A DNA stretch of 64,000 nt from Dipteris shenzhenensis (Eukaryota; Polypodiophyta; Polypodiopsida; Gleicheniales): assembly GCA_047967505.1 (NCBI GenBank), contig CM106538.1; one strand, 5' to 3'. The translations under genes were made by a program, and so were the position numbers. Below the pieces are notes generated by a model. It searched no databases. It was given only the letters and a program-made list of their open reading frames with translations, and was not told the origin of the DNA. This document shows positions 35,885 through 47,400 of this stretch, piece after piece. The stretch's first letter is position 1; each line of letters begins with the position of its first letter.

Positions 35885-36690
35885 TAGTTGATGCTTGGCT
35901 GCGATGCGAACACTTGGCACAATGAATTCCAAAGGAACAGTTGCTTCAAGACCAAAGCCCATCTGAAAGGGTGTCAAATGATTGGTCCCTTTGTAGGTAG
36001 TATGATAGGACCTCAATGCGGCATGCAACCTAGCATCCCAATCACCCTTTATGAGATTGCATTGTCTTAGTAAGAATGAACTTGAAGTCTTATTTCTTGA
36101 CCTAGCTTCACCATTACCTTGAGCTTAATATAGGTAGTGGAGACTGTATGCATGATTTTTAACTCAAACTTGAGTAATTGCATATCCTCATTCAAGAAAT
36201 GAGATCCTTGATCACTGACAATATGAATGGGGCATCCATGTTTTCATATAATATTCTTAAAGAGGAATCGAGTAGTGATTTGTGTTGATTTGTCTCAAAG
36301 ATCCTTAGCTTTGACCCACTTAGTGGCATTATCATTTTGCGACAACCACATACTTGTTTCTTATGTGCCAAGCACATTTCAAAGGACCAATGAAGTTGAG
36401 TTCCCATCACTAAAAAGCCTCCCAAGGCTTAGTACGCTACAACGGAATGTATTGGTTGGACAACAACCGATCACATTGCGTAGATTTCTTACTGGCATCA
36501 GCAAAGAGAGTACCCTGCCATAATCCTACTTGCAACACTGATGTGGCGATGCCAACATTTCAAACTAGTGGGACTCTTCATTTTGAGCTGTGAGTTCAAT
36601 TTGGAAATGGCCACTAGAGGGACCCAAATGAGCTTCTTGCAACAACGTAGCTCGTTCATGAGAAAGAACCCATCTACATAAGATTCCATC
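35885..36690 (-). pseudogene. Gypsy integrase remnant
   Basis: Read on the minus strand with several stops and shifts: a degraded zinc-binding region (about 36690-36560), then WVKAKDL near 36320, GCPIHIVSDQGSHFLNE (the second catalytic Asp context) near 36235-36185, and a C-terminal FGLEATVPLEFIVPS block near 35960-35900. This order is that of the Ty3/Gypsy integrase core. No frame longer than about 77 codons survives. Confidence 0.65.
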
Positions 36691-36710
36691 TTTGCGCATT
36701 GTCAGTAATG

Positions 36711-37200
36711 CTAACCACCAATTAAAATGTACTTCCAAGACTTCAAGGCTAATTGTATGTGTTTATCATGAGGCATATGCTCAGGAAATATCCCCTTAGA
36801 CAAGTAATTAATCACCTTGACATACTCGCTTTCAAAGAAATCAATTGCAAAGGGCTCAGCATCAGGCAACTCATTGTCTACCCCCTCACTATCATCAGGT
36901 GCAGGCAACTGAGATATACTATCGGCACCCTCATGTGTTTTTCTAGGATTATGGATGATTTTAAAATTAAACTCCTGAGAAGAAGAATCCACTGAACAAA
37001 TTAGCCTTGAATGTCTTTTTTGGTAATTAGATAAAGCAAGGCTTGATGATCCATATAAAATACAAATGGATTGCCAAGCAAGTAATGCCTCAACTTTTGA
37101 CCACTAAAGATCATGCCAAGAGCTTCACGCTTAGTAGAGCTATAATTAGATTTTGTCAAAAGGTGAGCAATTAGTTGGCATAATACATGCCTGTAGTTGA
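36711..37200 (-). pseudogene. Gypsy RNase H remnant
   Basis: Minus strand TKSNYSSTKREALGMIFSGQ, KLRHYLLGNPFVFYMDHQAL and LITKKDIQG form the RT-linked RNase H (the YS.TEREALA..... and F....DH.AL motifs). After a TAA near 37008 the next block (36992-36711) continues QEFNFKIIHNPRKTHEGADS, the RNase H-integrase linker. It belongs with the integrase just below. Confidence 0.7.
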
Positions 37201-38110
37201 GCCGGGATTTCTAATTTTTGAGCAAAACCATCTGAGCATTTGAGCAAATTGGATCAGAATGTAGTTTTTTTGTGTCAAAGTTTATGAAAACAATCAAAGT
37301 GTATGGACCCCTTTTGTAAAGAAAGGGGTCATATTGCTTAAGAAAAGAAATGGATATCCTCATTTCTGACTAAACAAGTTTTCTAACTCTTGAAGTTCAT
37401 GAAATGAGGCCATGATTATGAAACCATTTTGTAAATGAAGGATCCATATTGCTCAATAAAAGAAGTGGTTATCCTTGTAAACTAATAAACCACAACAACT
37501 AATAACCAAAAAACAAGTCTTCAAATAAGTTTTAAACCTATGCAAATGAAAATGAAGACATGATTTATCACATAGAAGACATGTTCAAACTTTTGTGATG
37601 TAAAATCATCCTTCAAAATGTCCTACCACAATTATCAAGTGGAGAATAATTAGTACACTTTCCTTGTGGTTCAAATTACTTATGGAAAAAAGGATTTCTT
37701 ATATCCAATCCAAGGTACAAAAGGAAATGTAACAAATATAGCCAAATTTTAAGTCAATATTTTACACTCATAGTTTGGTATTTTGCTACTAGTTGTGTTG
37801 AGTTCATGTTATTTCAAATAAGTTTCCTACAAAGTGTCCTGCCACAATTACCAATAAGTGGAGAAACAAACCAAAAATTTACACAAGGAGAAATGCAAAA
37901 GGCTCCAAAAACATTGTTCTTGTGGTTCAAAATCTTCATGGAAAAATGAATTATTATAGATATCTTTTCATTTTGTATTCAACATCATGAAGGTTTAGTC
38001 TTCAAAAAAATACTATTTTTGTGGTTCAAAATCCTCATGGAAAAAGGATTATTATAATAGCCCTTCCATTTTCTGTTGACCATCATGAAAGTACAGTCTC
38101 CAAAAACTAA
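37200..38110. repeat. AT-rich region with recurring ~40-bp motif and one hairpin
   Basis: No gene. The phrase CTTGTGGTTCAAA(A/T) followed by CATGGAAAAA recurs at about 37665, 37920 and 38015. Near 37309-37340 there is a hairpin with arms GACCCCTTT and AAAGGGGTC, the same core as the palindromes at 42.3-43.0 kb; a weaker relative lies near 37420. Confidence 0.5.
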
Positions 38111-38189
38111 ACCTCAAGGCATGCAGGACACTGCCTGGAATATCTCTTTTTTACTCAGGGTGGCTTGGTGAACAAACATATTATTTCTG

Positions 38190-41100
38190 CTATCCAATCC
38201 AAGGTATGAAAAGGAAGATGTAATAAATATGTTTGCATGGAATATAAGCATCCAATTTGCATGATCGTCCAATGAAGTCTTCACAGTTGCAAGAAGGAAA
38301 TGGGGAAATGTCAACCTTGTATTCAATACCTTTTTGCATTGATCCTTCTGTAGAAATAATGAACTCAACATGCTCCATGGCCTTCATGACTGTTGTGTCC
38401 TTAACAATGCATTTCATGACCAATGACCTCTGAATTCTATCTTCCATTTCTTTGGAGATTTTGTTTCGCCATCTGATTGCTTTGCCATCTTGACGCCGAG
38501 GTCGATCTTCATGCAATACTATTGTTTCATCATGGACTTGAATTGGTGAAGCACAACTTGCACCCACCATCAGAGTTGACACTCCTAATATGACAAACCC
38601 CGAGCTTGTCAACCTGGCAATCCCTACACTTGTCAAGGATGTTCCTGATTGATGAACCTTCCACCTTCTTGGTGATGGTCCTGGAATACCTGTAATGCTA
38701 GTTGATGGCTTCCATGTGTGGGTTACATCATTTCCACAAAACCAAATCATTTGGGAGTGCACTCCAATTGGTGTTTGAATCCTCCCAAAGAATGATGGTG
38801 CAACAACTCCACGTCAATTTTCACGATCCTTTATGTTGACAAGCTTGTTACATTTTCCTCCTTGTCCAACCCAAGCCTAGCAACGGACTTGTTACAAGAA
38901 CTCTTCGTAATGCCCAATTTGCATCATGCACTTCATATTCTTGTACACTCTTGGAATCATCATCCTCAAAACTCTCTGTTGCAAATTTAGATTTTGGAGA
39001 CATGGAGCATCTTTTCTTATTTGCATAACTGTACTCAGGACAATGACTATCATCCTCATAGATATTTGAAGGCATTGACTTTGGCCTTTTCCTTCGCACA
39101 GCCTTGTCATCTCCATCATTAAAACATACTTCAGATGAACACCCATTTCCTTTGCAACATCACTTGTTAGATCAACAACTGTTTTGGCACTAATGTCAAT
39201 CCGAGATTTTGAAGATATTTTTTTTAAGGTCTCTAGACTCGGTCCACTTCCAATGAACTGGCCCTTCAGAAAAGATGTGTATCTAGAGCTTTGTAAAATT
39301 GCATTTGAGAGGTCACTAATAGAGGCATTGTAGAGACCAACATATTTGACATGGTTCAATCTAGCCCTTTAACTACCATGAATAGACTCTGCTAGATTTG
39401 TTCAAGGTATCAAGTACTTCTCGTTATCTAACATACTCTGCAAACCAAGCATTGCAGAGATATTGTAATGGCAAAATTACATTATTAGATTTGTTTGAGG
39501 TATCAAGTACTTCTCGTTATCTAACATACTCTACAAACCAAGCATTGCAGAGATATTGTTATGGCAAAATTACATTATTAACATGATTTAAAAAAATTCA
39601 AGAGAAATACAAAACCAACCTCTATAATGTAGTGGCCCCAATGGGAAATCCTAGCATGCTACCATGCAAACCAAGTTTCAAGCCATGGCAAGTCTGAATC
39701 ACTTGCATGGCCTGCATTCCACCATGCCCTTAGGCTTCTCATTTCGACTTCTGTAGCTTACTCTGTAGAGGCATCCTTCCAGCATCTATATCAGATTTTA
39801 AATTCCTCTTGGCTGCCAACTTTTATACATGCCTTTACATGGGAATGAAGACTTTGCTCCCAATGGAAAAGGCAAGAACGCTCTTTCCCTTCCATTGTAT
39901 TGTCAAGGCCACCATTGAAAGTGGCACGTACAACTCTCCAGTTGGCTTGGGCCTCATCTGCCATGAACCCTTTGAAATTTGCATTGTCAAACCCTTCTAA
40001 AACCATTACTTTGTTGAGAGTATCCCAAAATAGAATTTGTGTGTCAGTATCTTCCACCTTGAAGTCACAAGTTGCAATTGTTTGCAACTCTTGGATAAAA
40101 GGATTATACACATGGCAAGCCATGGTAGTCCAATCTTTCATTTGCTTCACAAAGTCAAACAACACCCAACAATGACCCAGTTCTCCTCTAGGTCTCATTT
40201 TATTTACCAAATCAACCCTTGAACTAGAACCTTGGGTAGAATTTTAAATACATGACACATGCTAAATGAACTATGTTGCAATTGTCTAGGAAACACTACT
40301 CTTTGGAAATAATCTACAATGTCTTTTCAAGTATAAAATTCCATCTAGCCCATCTGACATAGGTCGAGAGTCACGTTGACCCTCCTCAATCCATCTTGAT
40401 AATCTATACACAGATATAAAGTTGGTCAATATTCATTGTAATAACATCATTTAATAAACCAATGCAATAACAAATATTATGGTAATTACCTTCTTTTGTC
40501 GAGCAAAGGTTCATATTGTTTTAGCAAATCTTGTAGCTTAACATCTGACATCTTAATCCCATCTTGCACTTTCATAGACAATAAAGTTTCCATAATAATG
40601 TCTTGGACAATTATATTTTGTATCCCTTTAGGGCATACAGCACCACCAGCCCTCACCATTTCAGAAACTTTGGTTTTAATGGCATCCTTTGTTCTCCTAG
40701 TCAAACCATCTCCAACGGGATGATTATGATGGCCATGGTGTATGACTGCATGAGTAAGATTCACACCATCTCTACATTCTGGCATGCAAAGTAAGATTTC
40801 ACAGTAACATCTCTCCAAGCAAATTGGTGGACGACCACAATGTATACATGATAAGGAGCCATATGATTCAATTGACACTTTGCTGGGGCCACTCTAATCA
40901 CTCTCCCATCCCATTGTGTCTCATTCTCTATCCCAATTCTTGTTTTATAACCACAAGTTGCATTTATACAACGGAGGTGACCTCCACATTCCTTTCTACG
41001 AACCACACCAGGAAATACTATATTTGTTGTAATAGGATCACTCCAAACATGACCATCAAATTTTGACTCCGTACCTTTTGTGCGATGTTTCACTGAAGTA

Positions 41101-41630
41101 GCTAGTAACTCAAAGAAAACATCACCATCATAAGTAGAAGGCAACTCATCCACAGTGACGTGCATTTCAACCTTCTCATAGGCCTTACGCAATCTGTTCT
41201 TTATAGGTAGTTGCATAATAATCTCAATGACACTATGTTGTTTGTCATTCTCAATGTTGCTAGTTGAATCATGTTTCCTTGCCTCATCATTTGTGTTGCA
41301 AACAGAGTAGAAATCTTTTTTGTTTTCGTGCACTAGAGTCTTTTGAAGTTCATTGTCATCAAGCTTGAATCTTTCTCCCTTCACGGTGAAAATATCACCA
41401 AACTGCGCATTAAGGTGAAACATTTTGTATCCATCATCATGGACTTCGTATTGCAACTCCATTGTCAAATCAGACCCATTATCACCAAAGTGCTGATGGA
41501 CAGATATGGACCCAAGTGTGAATTGAAAATGGCTAGCAAGCACCATCTCTGACGACACTCCTCTACCTACGGAAGTGCGAAGAAACATATGCAAAGATCT
41601 ATCCTCATTCTGAATTGTGACAGATTCCAT
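38190..41630 (-). mobile_element. Mutator-like (MULE) transposase, decayed
   Basis: DNA transposon gene on the minus strand. The N-terminal block (41630-40761, 289 codons) shows a zinc-binding-like region (KECGGHLRCINATCGYKTRI), continued after a frameshift near 40870 (CIHCGRPPICLERCYCEI, then HHGHHNHPVGDG). The transposase core at 40210-39791 reads WTTMACHVYNPFIQELQTIA, KGFMADEAQANWRVV and RSCLFHWEQSLHSHVKACI, the MULE pattern with acidic and C/H residues. A SWIM zinc finger (PSCNCEDFIGRSCK, then IPCKHIYYIF) is in 38762-38190. Between them, 39359-38850 has a low-similarity helical stretch in two frames. Several frameshifts kill the gene. Clear terminal inverted repeats were not found. Confidence 0.8.
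39393..39578. repeat. Tandem duplication, 93-bp unit x2, inside the MULE
   Basis: TAGATTTGTT(C/T)(A/G)AGGTATC starts at 39393 and again at 39486. The two copies differ at only a few positions, so the duplication is recent compared with the decay of the gene around it. Confidence 0.85.
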
Positions 41631-42339
41631 AAGAATGGAATGGTTAAGCTGTGCAACTCAATGAGATGAAGTCTAAAGGGTGAGATCAAGAGCAGAGTGT
41701 TCGTTTCAAGAACTCATTTGAAACAAGAGTTTGCCGCAAGAAAAGTTGCTCACAAATGCTTTGCACACACTGCCCATTGTTTATATCACAACTTTGTAAG
41801 ATAGGTCTTGTGAAATTCGGCACAAGTGTGACAATGGTACTGAACCATGATGTAAATTTTAGCCATCATTTGTTAACAACAATAATATAATACCATGGAC
41901 TCTTAGACCTTTTAATCCCCAACCTTTCTTTGACACATATGGGAGTTATTGCAAGCCATTCTCGCTAGCAATGACATTTCATAATTGCTACATATTCATT
42001 TCGACAATTTGATATAAGTATTTTAAAGTTGATAGATAGATATAAATTATAATTGTGGTGAACAAGAAATGGTTGATTAGTAATTTTCAAAAACAATTAT
42101 GAAAAATTATCAACCTCACATAGTAATAATGTTTAATTAAATGATCACTCATCATTGCTGCATTCTCATGAGCAATCGAATTCGTATGATAATCATTATA
42201 AGTCATTGTTCTTATTAACATCATAGTGCGGTAGCATTTCTATTGCTAGTATGTCGTCCTGTCATGGTGAATAAAATAAACGCATTGATTGTATGTCATC
42301 CCATCATGTGTGGTAAGGAGTGCTAGCTAATAAAGAGCC

Positions 42340-42998
42340 CTCATGAAAATGAAAGGCCAATAGACCCCTTTCGTCGACAAAAGGGGTCTATGGGCCTTTC
42401 ATTTTCATGAGAGCCCTTAAGCCCTTAAGAAATATAAAAGCCAATAGACCCCTTTCATCGATGAAAGGGGTCTATTGGCCTTTTAAACCTTCAAGAAATA
42501 TAAAAGCCAAAGCCCTTAAGAAATGCCAATAGACCCCTTTCGTCGACGAAAGGGGTCTATTGGCGTTTTAAGCCCTTAAGAAATATAAAAGCCAAAGCCC
42601 TTAAGAAATATAAAAGCCAATAGACCCCTTTTGTCGACGAAAGGGGTCTATTGGCCTTTCATTTTCTTAATTAAACTCATGAAAATGAAATCCCTTAAGA
42701 AATATAAAGGCCAATAGACCCCTTTCGTCGACGAAAGAGGTCTATTGGCCTTTTAAGCCCTTAAGAAATATAAAAGCCAATAGACCCCTTTCATCAACGA
42801 AAGGGGTCTATTGGCCTTTTAAGCCCTTAAGAAATATAAAAGCCAAAGCCCTTAAGAAATATAAAAGCCAATAGACCCCTTTCGTCGATGAAAGGGGTCT
42901 ATTGGCCTTTCATTTTCTTAATTAAACTCATGAAAATGAAAGGCCAATAGACCCCTTTCATCGACGAAAGAGGTCTAGGGGCCTTTCATTTTCATGAG
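42340..42998. repeat. Array of eight ~38-72-bp palindromes (hairpin array)
   Basis: Eight copies of a 38-bp palindrome (half-site CCAATAGACCCCTTTCGTC, centre usually GTCGAC) start at about 42357, 42441, 42526, 42617, 42711, 42777, 42868 and 42943. Copies at 42441 and 42526 are perfect; the others have one or a few changes. Spacers consist of AAGCCCTTAAGAAATATAAAA. The first and last copies are extended by CTCATGAAAATGAAAGG arms into 72-bp near-palindromes (42340-42411 and 42927-42998), so the array as a whole is bounded by the same arms. Transcripts from either strand would fold into a row of stable stems. Not CRISPR: the repeats are palindromic through their centres and the spacers are the same. 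Confidence 0.95.
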
Positions 42999-42999
42999 T

Positions 43000-43490
43000 T
43001 CTCCCTCGCTCTACCTCTGTCACCTCGCCGCTCCCTCCGTCCCTTGCTCGCCTCGCCTCCCTCCCGTGTGTTGCCTGCCTCTCGCGCCTCGCTCCCTCGC
43101 TCCTTCCTTCTGGCTCTTTCTCCCTCCCTCCCTCCGTCCCTCGCTCTGCCTCCCTCACCTGACCTCCCTCCCTTGCTCGCTCGCCTCGCCTCCCTCCCGC
43201 GTGCAGCCTCCCTCCCTCGCCTCGCTCCCTTGCTCCTTCCCTCTTGCTCTACCTCCCTCCCTCCCTCCCTCCCTCGCTCTGCCTCCCTCAACTCGCCTCC
43301 CTCCCTCGCTCCCTTCCTCCCTTGCTCGCCTCGCCTGCCTCCCTCCTACGTGTAGCCTCCCTCCCTCACCTCGCTCCCTCGCTCCTTCCCTCTTGCTCTA
43401 CCTCCCTCCCTCGCTCTGCCTTCCTCACCTCGCCTCCCTCCCTCCCTCGCCCGCCTCGCCTCCCTCCTGCATGCAGCCTCCCTCCCATGC
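43000..43490. repeat. CT-rich minisatellite (CTCCCTCGC units)
   Basis: Almost pure pyrimidine plus strand built of CCTCCCTCGCT, CTGCCTCC and CCTTCCTC words. Long Leu/Pro/Ser frames on plus and Arg/Glu/Gly frames on minus are composition artefacts. Confidence 0.9.
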
Positions 43491-43494
43491 AACG

Positions 43495-43990
43495 GGCCAC
43501 ATTTATACATGTAGAAAAGGGTTCTTCCTTATTATGGGGCCATTTTTTGTTCATGTTGCAATGGTGGGAGTGATGCATCTGTGTATATGAGCTTTGGATG
43601 AAAGACTTGTATCCACACGATTTCATGGAGAGGTAACTATAGATTGTATTGCTGCATTTACACTTATGATTCATGGGATTCCTAGGACATTAGCAGCAAA
43701 CACGAGACCACTACAAGAGTACTTCGAACACCACTACCCTGGCAAAATATATCGTGTTGTTGTGCCCCCAGATCTATCTTCTTTTAGATGTCATGGTTGC
43801 AAGCAGAGCTTTTCGTGTATTACAAAGAGGATGCAAACGGTTTTGTGAATTTGGCAGGGGCACGAAGGAGTAGGTTTGCAGGGTTGAGGGAGGATTGGCA
43901 TTTATGGAAGCTTATTCTGGAGATGCTGCTGGTTCAACCTTCCAGGGCTGCTGGTATTTGTGATAACCAAGTAAAAATTTCACAATAGAG
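43495..43990 (+). pseudogene. Fragment of a CSC1/OSCA-like channel gene
   Basis: One frame reads GPFFVHVAMVGVMHLCI, a TGA at about 43588-43590, then ALDERLVSTRF, AAFTLMIHGIPRTLAAN, RPLQEYFEHHYPGKIYRVVV and PPDLSSF. This matches the segment of CSC1-like (DUF221/calcium-permeable stress-gated channel) proteins where a membrane helix is followed by the cytosolic domain ('FT.MVQG.P', then 'EYF..RYPGKVYRV..P'). The pattern is closest to the plant subgroup that includes Arabidopsis At4g35870, from memory. After about 43800 the frame shifts and similarity fades. Intact proteins are ~10-helix membrane channels; only ~100 residues remain here. CT-rich tracts lie on both sides. The stop could be TGG to TGA. 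Confidence 0.6.
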
Positions 43991-44229
43991 AATAATTGAA
44001 AAAAGAAGGGGTTGCGAATGTTTTCCAAATTGTACTCTTGATCTAATACAATTTTCATTCTCACGAAAAAAAAGAAAGTAATGTAAAGACAATTTTATGT
44101 TGAGCTCAAAAAAGGCAGTTCTAAGAAAGGCTTTGGAAGGGTGCGTAAATTTGTCACTGGTTTCTTGCCCCTGAAGCCGCTCCCATTTGATCTTCTTGTC
44201 CTACATCAGTCGTGATATGCTACCAACAA

Positions 44230-44425
44230 CCATCTACCTCCCTCCCTCCCTCTCTTTGTCCCTCTGTGTGGCTCCCTCCCTCACTCGCCTCCCTCCCTCC
44301 CTTTGCCTTGTCTCCCTCCCTCGCCTCTGTACCCTCTTTGTGTCCCTCCCTCCCTCGCCTCTGTACCCTCTTTGTATCCCTCCCTCCCTCACCTTGCTCC
44401 TTCTTGCCTTGCCTTGCTTTCTCCA
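44230..44425. repeat. Second CT-rich tract
   Basis: CCTCCCTCCCT and TTTGTCCCTC units closely resemble the tract at 43000-43490. It separates the channel fragment from the ParB-methyltransferase pseudogene. Confidence 0.85.
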
Positions 44426-44469
44426 TCACGTCGTAAGTTCTTCTCACCGATTTTTGTCACATTGGCACG

Positions 44470-47400
44470 ATGGTAAAAATAAGAACTTCTGAGAGGAGGT
44501 GGAGAGGTGGAAGAGAAGAATGAGGAGGCACGAGAGGTGGAAGGACAAGTAGCAAGAGAAGTTTGCAAGTGGAATCTACACCAAATTTAGAGATTCAAAA
44601 AGAGGTTGAAATTGGAGTTGAAGAGGATAAGGAGATTGAAGACTTTGAAGACACTACTATAATTGTGGAGGAATCTTCTAAGAAGAGAAAGAAAGAGGAT
44701 AAACAACTGGATGAGGAGTTTGAGTAAGAGTTTCCTGCTGCGCTTGATATTGGTCAGGGGAAGGATGTTATTGAATCTCTTGCAATCAATCCTGGAAAGA
44801 TTGCTCCCTTTATCCCTTTATGTCATTGTGTTGTAAACACAAGAGTGAGAGGCCTACGAATTGATATGGATAGCCTAAAGCAAGCTCTAGAGGTAGAAAA
44901 ATATATTCAACAGAAAGGAATGTCTATTTTATCTACAACACTTCCGGATAGTGTTTCACAAGAGGTGACAGATGAAATTGAACAATCATGGGATTCTTGA
45001 TGGAGGGATGTAAATGCAGAATTTGAGGCATAGATTTTTGATGATGATGAATGGTCATTTTTGTCTCGAAAGATGTTTTTTATGTGGGAGGGGAACCACT
45101 GTACTGTTGCATGGATGTCTCTAATTGAAGAGAAATTCAAGACATCAAAGGCATGGCATATTCAAGTTTTAGCAAGTTTTATTACTCTAGAGAAAGAAAC
45201 AAAAATGAAGCTAATAGCTGCTCTTCAAAGGTTCAATCTGTAAGTGCGAGTTCTTGCTTATATGTGTTACCTTTTTTTGAGCTTTTAAGGGTTTTGTGAA
45301 CAATTCTTAATATGTTTGAAGCTATGTATTTTTTATTTTTCAGCCTTAATGAAACAACAATTATTAAAACAAATCTCAAGGATTATTTGTACAACACAAA
45401 GACAATGTGTTCGTGTGATGAGAATGAGTACTTATCACTATTTTTTGAGGAAGAAAAAAAGACACTTGAAAAGCATAGGGCAAATGAGAGCAGTAAAGGA
45501 TCAAGTACTTGGTATCCTTTGACATCTCTGATGCTAGGGAGAATGGTATTTGCAGTAAGTTTCATACCATTTGTCATGGATGTCTTTTGAATTATATCCA
45601 ACTAATTCATTGTACTCATTCATTTTTTTGGAATATATTTTAGCCACTATACAGCCAACTTTGAGCGTCGTTGATATGGAGAAAGCACTTAAAAGTATTC
45701 GAAAGGATGTGAATCTCAAGTATGGTCAAAAAATGATCAAGGTATGGTTAATTTAATGATTCTTAACATAAAGTTGACTTTTTAAAGTGTTCAAGTGTTT
45801 TTTGAGATTGGTCATATGATGTTTGTTTACAAAATGATCAAGGTATGGGATATGCATGTATTGTATGATCAAAAAATACAATTGAGTGTGACAATTGCAT
45901 GTATTGTTTATATGTAGATTCTGTCTATTGTCAAACCAACAAATGGTGAAGATTGGTTTAATATCGTGTGGAGCCTCCCATTTGATGATAAATCATCCAC
46001 TGTCACATTGGAAAAGTTGTATAACATCTCCATTGCAAAAGTCTCAAAGGAGACACAACTAACAACCCTCAGAATCTTAGGGTCCGATTCAAATTTGAGA
46101 ATAAGTTATGGGATGCCAAAAGCTGATAGAGAATTCATAAAGTGGATGGCAAAAGAGGCATGGATGGATCAATTGCTTTGTGAATCTGAGAGGTTACTCT
46201 CTCAGGTCTTGGTTGCTAGTCAACAAGCTAGCTTTGTGCTTCCTCAAGATCCTACGTTGAGAGAGTATTTTGGGGAAATACAAGCAATGAACAGACTTGA
46301 ACTTTATGAAGATTTAAAGGATTCAATGACTATTGCTACAGCTGCAACAGGACAAATGGAGATGACGAGGGCATCTCGACGATTGGTATTTAGGTAAACA
46401 ATACATGTTTTTTCCTTTTCAATTAAAAATCCATCCTTAAGTATTTCACTTTTGTACTAAGACTCTTATTGTATGCAGATTCTTCCAATCCTTAAAAGCT
46501 ATTGGTAAAATTGAAAAATTGTTGCCCATATGTCGAGTATGGACAAAAATTCGGGACTTAAAATTCTATATGTACTCTCCAAACATGATAGAAAAAGAAG
46601 GGAAGCGAGTGCTCTCTGAGTGGGAGAGAAAGAACTGCCCGTGGTGGCTCAATATGAAAAAAGGATGTTGCATCGAGGAGGAGGTAGAGCTATACACACA
46701 GCATAAAAAGGGAGAGATGGGTTCATCAAGCTCAAATTCAATCCATGAGGATGATGCAGTCATTGAGGTTCAAAAAACACTTGAGAAGATGACTAAAAAG
46801 GACAAAGATTCAAGTATAGAACTAAAGAAGGGTGGTAGGCCACCAAAAAATCCTGGTACTAATAATAATTTCTCTTGATCTTTTTTCAAGCTGTTATTTG
46901 TTTGTCTAACATATGTTGTTATCACTTTATATTTACATATGTGGTGTGGGTACAGATGTGCAGGTACTCCAGTCTACACCCATTTTGAAAGGATGTAAAT
47001 GGAAAGATAGGTCTATCCACTTTTTGTGCATTCCATTGACCTCTCTAACTTTGAATCATAGTGGCACATGTGATGCTTCACATTGCAAGGTTTGGTGCTA
47101 TGATTATGTCGAGTTTGGGAAGCAATTGTCTATCTCAAACTTCACACAAGCCTATATAGACATGAAGGAATACTTTGTGGGTCTTGGAGGTGAAAGAAAA
47201 AGAAGAAATGGTAAGAGTGTTGCTTGGGCTGCAGATTTTGTCATTATTGATCTACCTACACAACTAGAAGCTCTTGGAGTAGAGGATTCCACATCTCCAT
47301 CTTGGAATTTATTAGCAGAGGACCATGTACGCTACTCCTTGCTAGTAGCAGCCACAGTTGTTTCAGATTCTGGCTAGATCCTAGTTATGTGTGCTCCTCA

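Noticed and set aside
42340-42998. Possible CRISPR array
   Set aside because: The repeats are self-complementary through their centres, the intervening spacers are the same sequence rather than unique, and the genome is eukaryotic.
42958-43674. Up to 198-codon ORFs in the CT-rich tract
   Set aside because: Low-complexity Leu/Pro/Ser or Arg/Glu/Gly translations on both strands; not proteins.
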